Notes: generated from the sequence alone by a model not told the origin. A stretch of 64,000 nucleotides of DNA from Arthrobacter crusticola (GCF_004357995.1 NZ_SMTK01000004.1:419555-483554), one strand, 5' to 3'; counted from the first letter of the stretch, positions 40,560 through 52,556 are shown. Numbers and translations: made by a program.

Positions 40560-41381
40560 CTACGCTGCCCGCCCGGCGGTGCCGGCCGGCTCGACGGCGC
40601 TCCACGCCACGGTGACCTCGCCGAGGCGCCACCGCGACGGCGAGTCCAGCAGCGGCCAGCCGGCCTCCACCAAGGCCGCGCACATCGCCGTCCACCGCTG
40701 GCGTGCCCCGAAGGCGGCCAGCGGGGCCGCATCAAGCCAGGCCCGGTCCATCGCCAGCAGGAAGCGATGAACATTCTCGCCGGGAACATTGCGGTGGATC
40801 AGGGCCTTGGGGAGGCGCTCGGCGACGTCCGACGGCAGGGTGAAGGCCCCGAAGCGCATCGAAATGCTCAGTGACACCGGGCCGTGCCGGTCGACGGCGG
40901 CCCAGGTTGACCGCCTGCCGATCTCATCACAGGTGCCATCGATGAACAGTCCGTCCTCCGAAAGCCGGGACCGCACCGTGTCCCAATGCGCCAGGTAGTC
41001 GCCCTCGTCGTACTGGCGGAGCACATTGAATGCACGCACCAGGACGGGACGGCGTCCAGGCACCGGCACCTCGAAGCCGCCCTGGCGGAAGCCGAGGCCC
41101 GCCCGCTCCAGCGGCCGGGCCGCCTCGACCCGGGCCGGGTCAATCTCGATGCCGATCAGTTCGCTGTCGGGGCGGACCCGGCGCAGCCGGCCGAACAGTT
41201 CGACGGCGGTCACCGGCGCGGCGCCGTAACCGAGGTCGACGACGAGGGGGTCCTCCGCGCGGCGCAGGCGCCACGCCTGCGGCCCGGCCAGCCACCGGTC
41301 GACCCGGCGGAGCCGGTTGGGATTCGTCGTTCCGCGTGTGATGCTGCCCACGGGCTTCCCGGCGCGGAGGTGAAAGTGCAC
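40560..41381 (-). CDS. Class I SAM-dependent methyltransferase
   Basis: A 273-residue methyltransferase with the SAM-binding motif [17 protein letters not shown] near residue 48 and the motif II-like [17 protein letters not shown]. Later [20 protein letters not shown] and [17 protein letters not shown] are conserved-looking. The substrate is unknown. It is cytosolic. The gene is convergent with the DUF2516 gene (22 bases apart) and divergent from gpmA. Confidence 0.87.
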   Translation of the reverse strand: MHFHLRAGKPVGSITRGTTNPNRLRRVDRWLAGPQAWRLRRAEDPLVVDLGYGAAPVTAVELFGRLRRVRPDSELIGIEIDPARVEAARPLERAGLGFRQGGFEVPVPGRRPVLVRAFNVLRQYDEGDYLAHWDTVRSRLSEDGLFIDGTCDEIGRRSTWAAVDRHGPVSLSISMRFGAFTLPSDVAERLPKALIHRNVPGENVHRFLLAMDRAWLDAAPLAAFGARQRWTAMCAALVEAGWPLLDSPSRWRLGEVTVAWSAVEPAGTAGRAA

Positions 41382-41449
41382 CGTCCAAGGGTACTCGCAC
41401 CGCCGGTGCCCAGATGCCCGCCGGCGCGGGATACGGCAGACTAGGACCC

Positions 41450-42199
41450 ATGACTTCTCACAAACTGATTCTGCTGCGCCATGGACAGAGCGAGTGGAAC
41501 GAAAAGAACCTGTTCACCGGCTGGGTCGACGTGGCATTGACGGAGAAGGGCCGGCAGGAGGCAATCCGCGGCGGCGACCTCCTGGTCGAGGCGGGCCTCC
41601 TCCCGGACATCGTCTACACCTCGCGGCAGAAGCGTGCCATCATCACGGCCAACCTCGCGCTCGAGGCCGCCGACCGTACCTGGATCGACGTCAAGCGCAA
41701 CTGGCGCCTCAACGAGCGCCACTACGGCGCACTTCAGGGCAAGGACAAGGCCCAGACCCTCGCCGAGTTCGGTGAGGAGCAGTTCATGCTGTGGCGCCGC
41801 TCCTACGACACCCCGCCGCCGCCGCTCGAGGACTCCAGCGAGTACTCCCAGAGCAACGATCCGCGGTACGCGGACCTCGGGGAGGACCTGCCCCGCACCG
41901 AGTGCCTCAAGGACGTCCTCGACCGGTTCCTGCCCTACTGGGAGTCGGACATCAGCAAGGACCTGCTCGCCGGCAAGACGGTGCTCGTCGCCGCCCACGG
42001 CAACTCGCTGCGCGCCCTCGTGAAGCACCTTGACGGGATCAGCGACAAGGACATCGCCGCCCTGAACATCCCCACGGGCATCCCGCTGGTGTACGAACTC
42101 GACGAGAACCTCACCCCGATCAAGGCCGGTGGCACCTACCTCGACGCCGAGGCCGCCGCTGCCTCAATCCAGGCCGTGGCCAACCAGGGCAAGCACTAG
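41450..42199 (+). CDS. gpmA: 2,3-bisphosphoglycerate-dependent phosphoglycerate mutase
   Basis: A 249-residue glycolytic mutase interconverting 3- and 2-phosphoglycerate. Seen: catalytic [20 protein letters not shown] (His near residue 11), [15 protein letters not shown] and the second His in [17 protein letters not shown]. Full length for the dPGM family. The start at 41450 is chosen because the upstream part ([10 protein letters not shown]) is not conserved; no Shine-Dalgarno sequence was found. It lies next to phoU and senX3, as in other actinobacteria. A terminator follows. Confidence 0.97.
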   Translation: MTSHKLILLRHGQSEWNEKNLFTGWVDVALTEKGRQEAIRGGDLLVEAGLLPDIVYTSRQKRAIITANLALEAADRTWIDVKRNWRLNERHYGALQGKDKAQTLAEFGEEQFMLWRRSYDTPPPPLEDSSEYSQSNDPRYADLGEDLPRTECLKDVLDRFLPYWESDISKDLLAGKTVLVAAHGNSLRALVKHLDGISDKDIAALNIPTGIPLVYELDENLTPIKAGGTYLDAEAAAASIQAVANQGKH

Positions 42200-42232
42200 G
42201 CACTGCAGCTTAAACCACTGGAGCTTAAACGC

Positions 42233-42262
42233 GACGGCGGCTTCCTTCCGGAAGCCGCCGTC
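42233..42262. terminator. Terminator between gpmA and phoU
   Basis: GACGGCGGCTTCC-TTCC-GGAAGCCGCCGTC is a perfect 13-bp stem with TCGTCTATT after it, between the convergent gpmA and phoU genes. Two direct copies of CGCCGCTCAGTTGA follow at 42293-42320. Confidence 0.8.
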
Positions 42263-42313
42263 GTCGTCTATTCAGTTCACACTGTTCAATTCACGCCGCT
42301 CAGTTGACGCCGC

Positions 42314-42973
42314 TCAGTTGAGCGGGGCGCTGGGCTGCCACTCGCCGGTGACGAGGTAGGTGACCTTGCGGGCCACAGAGACCCCGTGGTCGGCGAAGCG
42401 TTCGAAGTACCGGCTGGCGAGGGTGACGTCAACGGTGGTCGGCGCCGTCTCGTTCCAGTCGGCGGCGGCGACGGCCTTGAACACCCCTGCGTGAAGCTCG
42501 TTCACCCGGGCGTTGGCGGCGTTGATCTCGTTGGTGAGGTCGAGGTTTCTCGTCTCCAGCAACTCGGTGACCTTGCCGGCGATCTGGATGTCCAGCACGG
42601 CAAGCTCATCGAAGGTCGGGCGGATCTTCTCGGGGATCACGTGGGCCGGGTAGCGCAGGCGCGCCAGCTGGGCCACGTGCCGGGCCAGATCGCCCATCCG
42701 CTCGAGGGAGGCACTCATGCGCAGAGCCCCGACGATCATCCGCAGGTCGCTGGCAACCGGCCCCTGCAGCGCAAGGATGTCGATCGCCCGCTCGTCGAGG
42801 GAGTTCTGCAGGAAGTCGATGCGGGCATCGGCCGCGATCACTTCCTGGGCAAGCTCGGTATCGGCACCCTGGAAAGCGCTGTTGGCTTTTTGGATGGCCT
42901 CCGACACCAGCTGCGAGATCTCAATCAGTTCCTCGCCAATCTGGTGGAGCTCGGCCTGAAAAACCTTACGCAC
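42314..42973 (-). CDS. phoU: Phosphate-signalling regulator PhoU
   Basis: A 219-residue two-repeat PhoU. Each three-helix repeat has an Asp/Glu metal-binding motif: SASLERMGDLARHVAQLARL in the first half and ASRYFERFADHGVSVARKV in the second. PhoU ties the phosphate ABC transporter to the sensor kinase and silences it when phosphate is ample. The start is GTG with GGAAAGGA upstream. It is divergent from senX3-regX3 across a Pho box, so it is probably under the control of the system it regulates. Confidence 0.96.
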   Translation of the reverse strand: MRKVFQAELHQIGEELIEISQLVSEAIQKANSAFQGADTELAQEVIAADARIDFLQNSLDERAIDILALQGPVASDLRMIVGALRMSASLERMGDLARHVAQLARLRYPAHVIPEKIRPTFDELAVLDIQIAGKVTELLETRNLDLTNEINAANARVNELHAGVFKAVAAADWNETAPTTVDVTLASRYFERFADHGVSVARKVTYLVTGEWQPSAPLN

Positions 42974-43042
42974 GTGGGCGTCCTTTCCGTTTGAAGTTTC
43001 TACTCACCTGCGGGAAACAGGTCCGCGGGCCAGCTTTTCAGC

Positions 43043-43086
43043 CCCTCATGAACGTTCCCGCAGCTTTAGGTGAACGTTAGTTGAAC
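43043..43086. promoter_or_regulatory. Pho box of four 11-bp units between phoU and senX3
   Basis: Read on the minus strand from 43086, the sequence falls into exact 11-bp units: GTTCAACTAAC, GTTCACCTAAA, GCTGCGGGAAC, GTTCATGAGGG. Three of four start GTTCA, and the second is the GTTCACC core of the actinobacterial PhoP box. The position between divergent phoU and senX3 is ideal for autoregulation by RegX3 or PhoP. Confidence 0.82.
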
Positions 43087-43140
43087 CACCCGCCTATTGC
43101 CACCGGATGCGGGTCCGGCCGGGATTCCAGCGCATAAGCT

Positions 43141-44385
43141 ATGACCGTGGACCCCGTACTGCTCAGCCTGGTCACCGGGCTCGTCGGCTTGGCCCTTGGC
43201 GTGTTCGGGATGCTGGCCTACCGGGCCAGCGAGGCCAAGCACAGCCAGCTCCTCTTCGATGACGAGCCGACCCTTCCCGAGGGTGCGGCCGAGGTGCTCT
43301 CCATCATCGGACGCGCCTACGTGATCGTCGACGCGATCGACGGCGTCGTCCGCGCCAGTCCCGCGGCCTACGCCTTCGGGCTCGTTCGGGGGCATACCGT
43401 GGTGCACGACGAACTGCTGAACCTGACGGCGCGTGTCCGTCGCGACGGAGTGATCGAGCAGGAGCAGCTCGAACTGCCGCGCGGCCCGCTGGGCAAGGGC
43501 ACCATCATCCTGCAGGTGCGCGTCGCCTCCCTCGGCGCCGAATACATCCTGATCCTGGCCGACGACCGGACCGAGATCACGCGCACCGAGGAGATCCGCA
43601 ACGACTTCGTCGCCAACGTCTCCCATGAACTGAAGACCCCGGTGGGCGCCATCTCCCTGCTGGCCGAGGCCCTCGACGACGCCGCGGAGGACGAGGTGGC
43701 GGTCCGCCGGTTCGCCCAGCGGATGCATAAGGAATCGGGGCGGCTCTCCGCCCTGGTCCAGGACATCATCGAGCTCTCCCGGCTGCAGGGCGCCGATATC
43801 GTGCGCAAGGGCAAGCCGGTGAACCTCAACACCGTCATCCAGGAGGCCGTCGACCGCAACCGGCTGCCGGCGGAGAGCAACTCCATCGAGATCGTCGTCC
43901 GCGGCACCGTCGACGAGCCGGTCTTCGGCGACCCCGACCAGCTGATGACGGCCTTCCGCAACCTGATCGACAACGCCATCCGCTATTCGCCGGAAGGGAC
44001 CCGGGTCGGCATCGGCCTGCGCTCCCGGGACGGGTTGGCCGAAGTGTCGGTCACCGACCAGGGCACCGGGATCACGGCCGAGGAGCAGGAACGCATCTTC
44101 GAACGCTTCTACCGGATCGATGCGGCCCGTTCGCGGTCGACCGGCGGCACGGGCCTGGGACTGAGCATCGTCAAGCACGTGGTCTCCAACCACGGTGGCG
44201 AGGTGACCGTCTGGTCGATGGCCGGACAGGGCAGCACCTTCACCGTCCGGCTTCCCGAGATGGAATCGGCCGACGACGCGCAGGGCGCCGAAGCCCAGCC
44301 GTCCGCCCAGCCGACACCGCAGCCGGATTCAAAGCCAGAGAAAAAGGGCGGGACCAACGCCCAGGAGCAGGGAGTAAGCGCTTGA
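43141..44385 (+). CDS. senX3: Phosphate-sensing histidine kinase SenX3
   Basis: A 414-residue sensor kinase with one or two N-terminal membrane helices (LLSLVTGLVGLALGVFGMLA), a PAS-like middle (YVIVDAIDGVVRASPAAYAF), then HisKA with the phospho-acceptor box FVANVSHELKTPVGAISLL (His near residue 161), and HATPase with the N box LIDNAIRYSPEG, the G1 DQGTGIT and G2 GGTGLGLSIVKHV. The last ~45 residues are Ala/Pro/Gln-rich and disordered. It phosphorylates RegX3 under low phosphate. Its stop overlaps the regX3 start (TTGA), so the pair is coupled. Confidence 0.95.
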   Translation: MTVDPVLLSLVTGLVGLALGVFGMLAYRASEAKHSQLLFDDEPTLPEGAAEVLSIIGRAYVIVDAIDGVVRASPAAYAFGLVRGHTVVHDELLNLTARVRRDGVIEQEQLELPRGPLGKGTIILQVRVASLGAEYILILADDRTEITRTEEIRNDFVANVSHELKTPVGAISLLAEALDDAAEDEVAVRRFAQRMHKESGRLSALVQDIIELSRLQGADIVRKGKPVNLNTVIQEAVDRNRLPAESNSIEIVVRGTVDEPVFGDPDQLMTAFRNLIDNAIRYSPEGTRVGIGLRSRDGLAEVSVTDQGTGITAEEQERIFERFYRIDAARSRSTGGTGLGLSIVKHVVSNHGGEVTVWSMAGQGSTFTVRLPEMESADDAQGAEAQPSAQPTPQPDSKPEKKGGTNAQEQGVSA

Positions 44386-45062
44386 CCCGGATTTTGATTG
44401 TCGAGGACGAAGATTCCTTCAGCGACCCGCTGTCGTACCTGCTGGGGAAGGAGGGCTTCGAGGTCGCCGTCGTCGACAACGGGCTCGACGCAGTCACCGA
44501 ATTCGACCGGGCGGGAGCGGACCTCGTGCTGCTGGACCTCCAGCTGCCAGGGCTTTCCGGAACCGAGGTGTGCCGTCAGCTCCGGCAGCGCTCAAGCGTC
44601 CCCGTGATCATGCTGACCGCGAAGGACTCGGAGATCGACAAGGTGGTGGGGCTCGAGCTCGGCGCCGACGACTACGTCACCAAGCCCTACTCGTCCCGGG
44701 AGCTCGTCGCCCGGGTCCGGGCGGTCCTGCGACGGCAGGGGGAGCCCGAGGAGCTCGTCTCCGGCACTGTGTCGGCCGGTCCGGTCCGCATGGACGTCGA
44801 ACGACACGTCGTGAGCGTCGAAGGTACCCAGGTGGCGCTGCCGCTCAAGGAGTTCGAGCTGCTGGAGATGCTCCTGCGCAACTCGGGCCGGGTGCTCACC
44901 CGCGGCCAGCTGATCGACCGGGTGTGGGGCGCCGATTATGTCGGCGACACCAAGACCCTCGATGTCCACATCAAGCGGCTGCGGGGAAAGATCGAGCCCG
45001 ACTCCTCGGCGCCCCGCCACCTGATCACCGTGCGCGGCCTGGGGTACAAGTTCGAGCCCTGA
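44382..45062 (+). CDS. regX3: Response regulator RegX3
   Basis: A 226-residue OmpR-type response regulator. The receiver has the acidic pair VEDED, phospho-acceptor Asp52 (LVLLDLQLPG), Thr in IMLTAKD and Lys in DDYVTKPYSSRE. The DNA-binding domain has LPLKEFELLEMLLRNSGRVL and TLDVHIKRLRGKIEPD. It is a full set of active residues. It starts TTG, overlapping the senX3 stop. It should bind the Pho box at 43043 and other phosphate-starvation promoters. Confidence 0.96.
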   Translation: MTRILIVEDEDSFSDPLSYLLGKEGFEVAVVDNGLDAVTEFDRAGADLVLLDLQLPGLSGTEVCRQLRQRSSVPVIMLTAKDSEIDKVVGLELGADDYVTKPYSSRELVARVRAVLRRQGEPEELVSGTVSAGPVRMDVERHVVSVEGTQVALPLKEFELLEMLLRNSGRVLTRGQLIDRVWGADYVGDTKTLDVHIKRLRGKIEPDSSAPRHLITVRGLGYKFEP

Positions 45063-45090
45063 ACCGTCGAGCTTTTGGGCCGTTAACGTG

Positions 45091-45123
45091 CTGAGCCGGG
45101 GCCCGGATCGGGCCCCGGCTCAG
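45091..45123. terminator. Terminator after regX3
   Basis: CTGAGCCGGGGCCCG-GAT-CGGGCCCCGGCTCAG is a perfect 15-bp stem between convergent regX3 and the lipoprotein gene. It has no T-run, so termination strength is uncertain. Confidence 0.7.
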
Positions 45124-45142
45124 AGTGCACGGCGGTGGGAAG

Positions 45143-45673
45143 CTACTCGCCCCCGTGGGCCTCTTCGGTCGCGGCCGGCTCGCTGGGCTCCGGGGTGTAT
45201 CCGCCCGGGACGAAGTCGCGGTATTCCGCAAGGGTTCCATCGACCACCGGAACGCCATACGTTGCCGTCTCGGACTCGACGGTGAAGTCAAGGTCGACGA
45301 GGGATCCGGGGACCTCGCTGACGCCCTGGAGAGTGCCGTCGTCGTCGACCTCGTCCTCGAAGACGTACTTGTCGCCGCCGTCAATGGTGATTTCGGAGGT
45401 CTCGTTCGCCCCCTCGATGGTGAGCTGGACCGGCTCGTCGCCGTTGTTGAACACGGTGCCCAGCAGGGTCCCGGGCTCGCCCTCGTCGGTGGAGACGATC
45501 AGGATGTTCCGCAGCTCCACCGGGCCGAGGTTTTCGACAATGCCGTCGGACGCCGCGTACTGGCGGGTGGTTGATTGCTCGTTGATCACGCTGCAGCCGG
45601 TGATCCCCAGCATGGCCAGCACGACGCCGGCGACGGCGGCCTGCTGCACTCGGCGGTTCGGTGCAATTCTCAC
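45143..45673 (-). CDS. LpqE-like lipoprotein
   Basis: A 176-residue exported lipoprotein with signal peptide and lipobox (GITGC, Cys near residue 27), then a beta-rich domain: VENLGPVELRNILIVS, LLGTVFNNGDEPVQLTI, DKYVFEDEVDDDG. Its place divergent from carD is the same as that of mycobacterial lpqE next to carD, and the GPVELRN core is similar to what I recall of that family. Anchored outside the membrane; the role is unknown, possibly copper- or stress-linked in relatives. The C-terminus is acidic. Confidence 0.82.
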   Translation of the reverse strand: MRIAPNRRVQQAAVAGVVLAMLGITGCSVINEQSTTRQYAASDGIVENLGPVELRNILIVSTDEGEPGTLLGTVFNNGDEPVQLTIEGANETSEITIDGGDKYVFEDEVDDDGTLQGVSEVPGSLVDLDFTVESETATYGVPVVDGTLAEYRDFVPGGYTPEPSEPAATEEAHGGE

Positions 45674-45928
45674 AGCTCAAACTCCTGGGGGTCTTCCGGC
45701 GCGGCGCCGGGGGTTGGGTGGTGAAACTAGGAAACACACTATCGCCAAAGCACCCATTTGGCGGAGTCCGTTTCACGGCGCATGACAAGGCCCGATCACC
45801 GATTCGCCGCCCCGTCAAGAGGCGAATCATAGCTAAACCCGTCCGCTGGAGGCCGCTGACCTGCGAAAACGCGCCGTCGGCGTGTCGCCGCCGTGATAAA
45901 CTGACTTGCGGGAAAGGGGAAAGTCCAC

Positions 45929-46411
45929 ATGGTTTTTGAGGTTGGCGAAACAGTTGTTTACCCTCACCACGGCGCAGCGAAGATCGAAGAGATCAAGATG
46001 CGCGTCATCAAGGGCGAAGAGAAGATGTATCTCAAGCTCAAGGTGGCACAGGGTGATCTGACGATCGAAGTACCAGCAGAAAACGTCGACCTTGTCGGGG
46101 TTCGTGATGTGGTGGGCAAGGAAGGCCTGGAGCACGTCTTTGACGTACTTCGTGCCGAGTTCACCGAGGAGCCGACCAACTGGTCGCGCCGATACAAGGC
46201 GAACCTTGAGAAGCTTGCATCCGGTGACGTCATCAAGGTGGCCGAGGTCGTCCGCGACCTCTGGCGCCGGGATCACGACCGCGGGCTGTCGGCCGGGGAG
46301 AAGAGGATGCTCGCCAAGGCGCGGCAGATCCTGATCTCCGAACTCGCACTGGCGGAGAAGACCGACGAAGAGAAGGCCGCGAGCGTTCTCGACGAGGTCC
46401 TCGCCTCCTAG
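45929..46411 (+). CDS. carD: RNA polymerase-binding regulator CarD
   Basis: A 160-residue CarD. The N-terminal RNAP-interaction domain ([20 protein letters not shown]) binds the beta subunit and the C-terminal helical part ([34 protein letters not shown]) contacts the upstream edge of the open promoter bubble, stabilising it at rRNA and other promoters. AAAGGGGAAAG lies before the ATG. It is followed by a terminator and then ispDF, the actinobacterial order. Confidence 0.97.
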   Translation: MVFEVGETVVYPHHGAAKIEEIKMRVIKGEEKMYLKLKVAQGDLTIEVPAENVDLVGVRDVVGKEGLEHVFDVLRAEFTEEPTNWSRRYKANLEKLASGDVIKVAEVVRDLWRRDHDRGLSAGEKRMLAKARQILISELALAEKTDEEKAASVLDEVLAS

Positions 46412-46430
46412 GCGGCAGGTCCACACGCAC

Positions 46431-46460
46431 AAGAAGGGCTCCCTGAGGGGGGTCCTTCTT
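46431..46460 (+). terminator. Terminator after carD
   Basis: AAGAAGGGCTCCC-TGAG-GGGGGTCCTTCTT pairs over 13 positions with two G-U pairs and is followed by TTGCGT. The T-run is short. Confidence 0.75.
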
Positions 46461-46488
46461 TTGCGTGCGGCTGCCGTAGGGTAATTCC

Positions 46489-47784
46489 GTGTCCTCCCGC
46501 CCCACACCTTTCCAGGAAGCTCCCTCTCCTCCCAGCGCCCCTCCCGCCGGAACTGCGGGCGTGGTGATCGTCGCCGCCGGTTCCGGGCAGCGGCTGGGCC
46601 ACGGAATCCCCAAGGCCCGCGTCCTCTGCGGCGGCCTCACCCTCCTTGAGCGGTCCCTGCGCTCGGTGCTCGCCTCCGGTGTCGCCCTGGAAATCGCCGT
46701 CGTCATCCCCGCCGGTGACGACGTCCTGCGGTCGGTGGCGGAAAGCCTGTCGGGTGCCGTCCCCGTGCGGGTCGTCGCCGGCGGAGCCAGCCGGGCCGGC
46801 TCGGTGCGGGCAGGCATCGCCGCACTGTCCGCCGACGCTCCGGTCATCCTCGTCCACGACGCGGCGCGCGCCCTGACCCCGCCGGACGTCTTCAAGAGGG
46901 TGGTGTCCCGCCTCGCCGCGGGCGCGGACGCGGTGATCCCGGTGGTCCCGGTGGCCGACACCGTCAAGACCGTGCGGGGCGGCCGGGTTGAGGGAACACC
47001 CGACCGGAACGGCCTGCGCGCCGTCCAGACTCCGCAGGGCTTCACCGCGCGCCTGCTGCGGGAGGCGCACGCGGGCACAGGCGCCGGGGATCCGCTGATC
47101 ACCGACGACGCCATGCTTATCGAGGCCACGGGAACACCCGTTGTCACCGTCGAGGGTGACCCGGCCGCCTTCAAGGTCACCACCCCGCTGGACCTGATGC
47201 TCGCCGAAACGCTCGTCCAGGGTGCCGGCACGCCTCCGGCCCCCGCCGATCCCGAGGAGGACCTCATGCCCGACAGCGCACTGCCCCCGGTGGCGCACCT
47301 GCCCCTGCCCCGGACCGGTATCGGCACCGACATCCACGCCTATGCCCCCGAACATGCGCCGGCCCCCCTGTGGCTCGCCGGTCTTTTCTGGGAGGGCGAG
47401 CGCGGGCTGGCGGGGCACTCCGACGGCGACGTCGTCGCCCACGCCGCCGCGGATGCCCTCTTCTCCGCCGCCGGCCTGGGTGACCTCGGCACCCACTTCG
47501 GCACCGACCGCCCGGAAGTCGCCGGGGCCTCCGGGGTGACAATCCTCCAGGAGGCGGCCGCGATCGTCCGCGGTGCGGGGTTCCGCATCGGCAATATCGC
47601 CGTGCAGCTGATCGGCAACCGTCCCCGGTTCGCCGCCCGCCGCAGTGAGGCCGAAGCGGTCCTCACGGAGGCAGCCGGCGCGCCGGTGGGCGTCTCGGCG
47701 ACGACCACCGACGGCCTGGGCCTGACCGGGCGTGGCGAGGGCATCGCCGCGCTCGCCACCGCCGTCGTCATCTCCGCCGGATAA
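46489..47784 (+). CDS. ispDF: Bifunctional IspD/IspF (MEP pathway)
   Basis: 431 residues joining two steps of isoprenoid synthesis. Residues ~22-245 are IspD (MEP cytidylyltransferase): [46 protein letters not shown]. Residues ~272-431 are IspF (MECDP synthase): [32 protein letters not shown], and the C-terminal [20 protein letters not shown] Pro-rich linker joins them. TAGGGT ends six bases before the GTG, so it looks leaderless. Fused IspDF enzymes occur in several bacterial groups. Confidence 0.96.
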   Translation: MSSRPTPFQEAPSPPSAPPAGTAGVVIVAAGSGQRLGHGIPKARVLCGGLTLLERSLRSVLASGVALEIAVVIPAGDDVLRSVAESLSGAVPVRVVAGGASRAGSVRAGIAALSADAPVILVHDAARALTPPDVFKRVVSRLAAGADAVIPVVPVADTVKTVRGGRVEGTPDRNGLRAVQTPQGFTARLLREAHAGTGAGDPLITDDAMLIEATGTPVVTVEGDPAAFKVTTPLDLMLAETLVQGAGTPPAPADPEEDLMPDSALPPVAHLPLPRTGIGTDIHAYAPEHAPAPLWLAGLFWEGERGLAGHSDGDVVAHAAADALFSAAGLGDLGTHFGTDRPEVAGASGVTILQEAAAIVRGAGFRIGNIAVQLIGNRPRFAARRSEAEAVLTEAAGAPVGVSATTTDGLGLTGRGEGIAALATAVVISAG

Positions 47785-47822
47785 CAACAGGCTCCCGGCG
47801 CCGGTTCGGCTAATCTGGTGCA

Positions 47823-49265
47823 GTGAGCCTGAGACTGTATGACACCGCCACCGCCGAGGTACGGGACTTCGTCCCCCTGATCCCGGGAGCCGTCAGCCTC
47901 TACTACTGCGGTGCCACCGTTCAGGGCATGCCGCACGTGGGCCACGTCCGCTCGGCCATCGTGTTCGACCAGCTGACCCGCTGGCTCGAGGCACGCGGGT
48001 TCCGGGTGACCTCCGTCCGGAACGTCACCGACATCGACGACAAGATCCTCGAAAAGTCGAAGGCCTCCTTCGATGACGCCGAACCGGCGCCGGGCGGTAT
48101 CCGGAACGAGGAGTGGTGGGCGCTGGCCTACCGCTATGAGCTCGAGTTCAACCGGGCCTACGACACCCTCGGGGTGCGTCGGCCCACCTACGAACCACGG
48201 GCCACCGGCCACATCCCGGAGATGCAGGCCCTGATCCAGGAACTGATCGACACCGGCTACGCGTATCCCGCCCCCGACGGATCGGGGGATGTGTACTTCG
48301 ACGTCCGCTCCTGGCCGGAGTACGGCGCCCTCACCCACCAGAACATCGACGACATGCAGGCTGCCACCGACGCCGACCCGCGCGGCAAGCGCGACCCGCG
48401 GGACTTCGCCCTGTGGAAGGGCCACAAGGACACCGACCCTGCCTCATCGTCATGGCCCAGCCCCTGGGGCGCCGGACGGCCCGGCTGGCACACCGAGTGC
48501 TGCGCCATGACGCACAAGTACCTCGGGGAGCAGTTCGACATCCACGGCGGTGGGCTCGACCTGCGCTTCCCGCACCACGAGAACGAGCTGGCGCAGGCAC
48601 GCGCCGCCAAGCGCGGGTACGCGCAGTACTGGATGCACAACGGCCTTGTCACCTTCGAGGGCGAAAAAATGTCCAAGTCGATCGGCAATACGGTCAGCCC
48701 GGAGGAGATGCTCACCAGCGCCAAACCGCGCGTGGTGCGCTACTACCTCGGGCAGGCCCACTACCGGTCGGTGCTCGATTACCGCCCGTCCTCGCTCGAG
48801 GAGGCCGCGGCCGCCGTCGAGCGCATCGACGGCTTCCTGGCCAAGGCCCTCGCCCGTTTCGGGCCGGCCGCCGGTGCGCCGGCGGACCTGCCCGAGGCCT
48901 TCGGGGACGCGATGGATGACGACCTGAACATCCCGCAGGCCCTCGCCGTCCTCCACGAAACCGTGAGGGCAGGCAACACGGCCCTGGCGGCGGGCGACGC
49001 CGAGGGGGCGCGCACCGCGCAGGCGGGGGTCGCCGCGATGGTCCGCGTCCTCGGCCTCGATGATGCCACCGACGCCGGATCAGCCGACGTCGAACAGACC
49101 GCGGCGCTCGACGCCCTGATCCGGTCACAGCTGCGCGAGCGGGAGGCGGCCCGCGCCGCCAAGGACTGGGCCCGCGCCGACGCCATCCGGGACGCACTGG
49201 CCGGCGCCGGCATCGCCGTTGAGGACTCCGCCGACGGCGCCGAGTGGAGCATCGCCGGCCGCTGA
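47823..49265 (+). CDS. cysS: Cysteinyl-tRNA synthetase
   Basis: A 480-residue class I synthetase that charges tRNA-Cys. Seen: the HIGH-equivalent in GMPHVGHVRSAIVFDQ, the zinc-site YYCGATVQG, a second zinc region ending WHTECCAM then HGGGLDLRFPHHENELAQ, and KMSKSIGNT near residue 281. C-terminal helical part is normal length. TAATCT ends six bases before the GTG start without a Shine-Dalgarno sequence. It follows ispDF by 38 bases. Confidence 0.97.
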   Translation: MSLRLYDTATAEVRDFVPLIPGAVSLYYCGATVQGMPHVGHVRSAIVFDQLTRWLEARGFRVTSVRNVTDIDDKILEKSKASFDDAEPAPGGIRNEEWWALAYRYELEFNRAYDTLGVRRPTYEPRATGHIPEMQALIQELIDTGYAYPAPDGSGDVYFDVRSWPEYGALTHQNIDDMQAATDADPRGKRDPRDFALWKGHKDTDPASSSWPSPWGAGRPGWHTECCAMTHKYLGEQFDIHGGGLDLRFPHHENELAQARAAKRGYAQYWMHNGLVTFEGEKMSKSIGNTVSPEEMLTSAKPRVVRYYLGQAHYRSVLDYRPSSLEEAAAAVERIDGFLAKALARFGPAAGAPADLPEAFGDAMDDDLNIPQALAVLHETVRAGNTALAAGDAEGARTAQAGVAAMVRVLGLDDATDAGSADVEQTAALDALIRSQLREREAARAAKDWARADAIRDALAGAGIAVEDSADGAEWSIAGR

Positions 49266-49351
49266 ACGCACCTGTTTCAGTCCGGGAATGCCGGAGGGCG
49301 CCGTCCGCGTAAACTGGTGGAGACTTTTCCTCTATATAAAGGTGTTTCCCC

Positions 49352-50335
49352 ATGGCCAGTCACGGACGTCCAGGCGCGGTGCGCAAGTTGAAAAAGGGCC
49401 CCACCATCGGCACGGGGGGCCACGGCCGCAAGGCCCTTGAAGGTAAGGGCCCCACCCCAAAGGCGGAGGACCGCCCATACCATAAGGCGTACAAGAACAA
49501 GGAGCTGGCCGAACGCTCCGCAGCCAAGCGCGGCGGCGGCAGGAACCAGGCCTCGGGCGGCCGGAAGGGTAAGGCCACCGAGGAGATCGTGACAGGCCGC
49601 AACTCGGTGGTCGAGGCGCTCCGCGCCGGCATCCCCGCCAAGGCGCTCCACGTTGCCATCCGCGTCGAAATGGACGACCGGGTCCGTGAGGCGCTCAAGC
49701 TCGCCACCGAGCGCGGCGTCCCGGTGATGGAAACCGGCAAGCCCGAACTCGACCGGATGACCGAAGGTGCGGTGCATCAGGGGCTGATGCTCCAGATTCC
49801 GCCCTACGAATACGCCGATGCGCTCGACCTCGTCGACGAGACGGTCGACAAGTTCAAGCGCGGCCACATCGCCAACGCGCCCCTGTTCATCGCGCTTGAC
49901 GGGATCACCGATCCACGTAACCTCGGCGCCATCATCCGGTCCGCCTCGGCCTTCAGCGCCCACGGCGTCATGGTGCCGGAAAGGCGCTCCGTCGGTGTGA
50001 CAGCCTCGGCGTGGAAGACCAGTGCGGGAGCCGCCGTCCGCGTGCCCGTGGCCCGGGTGGGCAACCTCAACTCGGCCCTGAAGTCGTTCAAGGACAAGGG
50101 CATCTTCGTGCTCGGGCTCGACGGCGACGGCGACATCTCGCTGCCGGAACTGACCCTCGGAAAGGACCCGGTGTGCCTGGTCGTGGGATCGGAAGGCAAG
50201 GGGCTGTCCCGGCTGGTGCGCGAGAACTGCGACCAGATCGTTTCGATTCCGATCGATTCCGCCATGGAATCGCTCAACGCCTCAATGGCGGTGGGAATCA
50301 GCCTTTACGAAATCTCCCGCCAGCGCTCCGCCTGA
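49352..50335 (+). CDS. rlmB: 23S rRNA (guanosine(2251)-2'-O)-methyltransferase
   Basis: A 327-residue SPOUT (TrmH) methyltransferase. Residues ~78-160 are the RNA-binding part (VTGRNSVVEALRAGIPAKAL), and the trefoil-knot domain has FIALDGITDPRNLGAIIRSA, VGSEGKGLSRLVREN and IPIDSAMESLNASMAVGISL. The first ~75 residues are a basic Lys/Gly-rich extension, common in actinobacterial members and probably RNA-contacting. It is the end of the carD-ispDF-cysS gene run; glgX starts 22 bases after it. Confidence 0.94.
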   Translation: MASHGRPGAVRKLKKGPTIGTGGHGRKALEGKGPTPKAEDRPYHKAYKNKELAERSAAKRGGGRNQASGGRKGKATEEIVTGRNSVVEALRAGIPAKALHVAIRVEMDDRVREALKLATERGVPVMETGKPELDRMTEGAVHQGLMLQIPPYEYADALDLVDETVDKFKRGHIANAPLFIALDGITDPRNLGAIIRSASAFSAHGVMVPERRSVGVTASAWKTSAGAAVRVPVARVGNLNSALKSFKDKGIFVLGLDGDGDISLPELTLGKDPVCLVVGSEGKGLSRLVRENCDQIVSIPIDSAMESLNASMAVGISLYEISRQRSA

Positions 50336-50357
50336 TCGCGCCGAGCCGGATCCCGTC

Positions 50358-52484
<2,127 letters not shown>

Positions 52485-52556
52485 ACGCGTCCGTCGACCG
52501 GACCTGCCCGCTGATCGAGCCTCGCCAGCCGACGGGACGTCGGTTTAGGGTGCCTT

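Noticed and set aside
42293..42320. Two direct copies of CGCCGCTCAGTTGA as an operator
   Set aside because: They lie at the 3' end of phoU and in the convergent gap, away from any promoter; slippage is a simpler cause.
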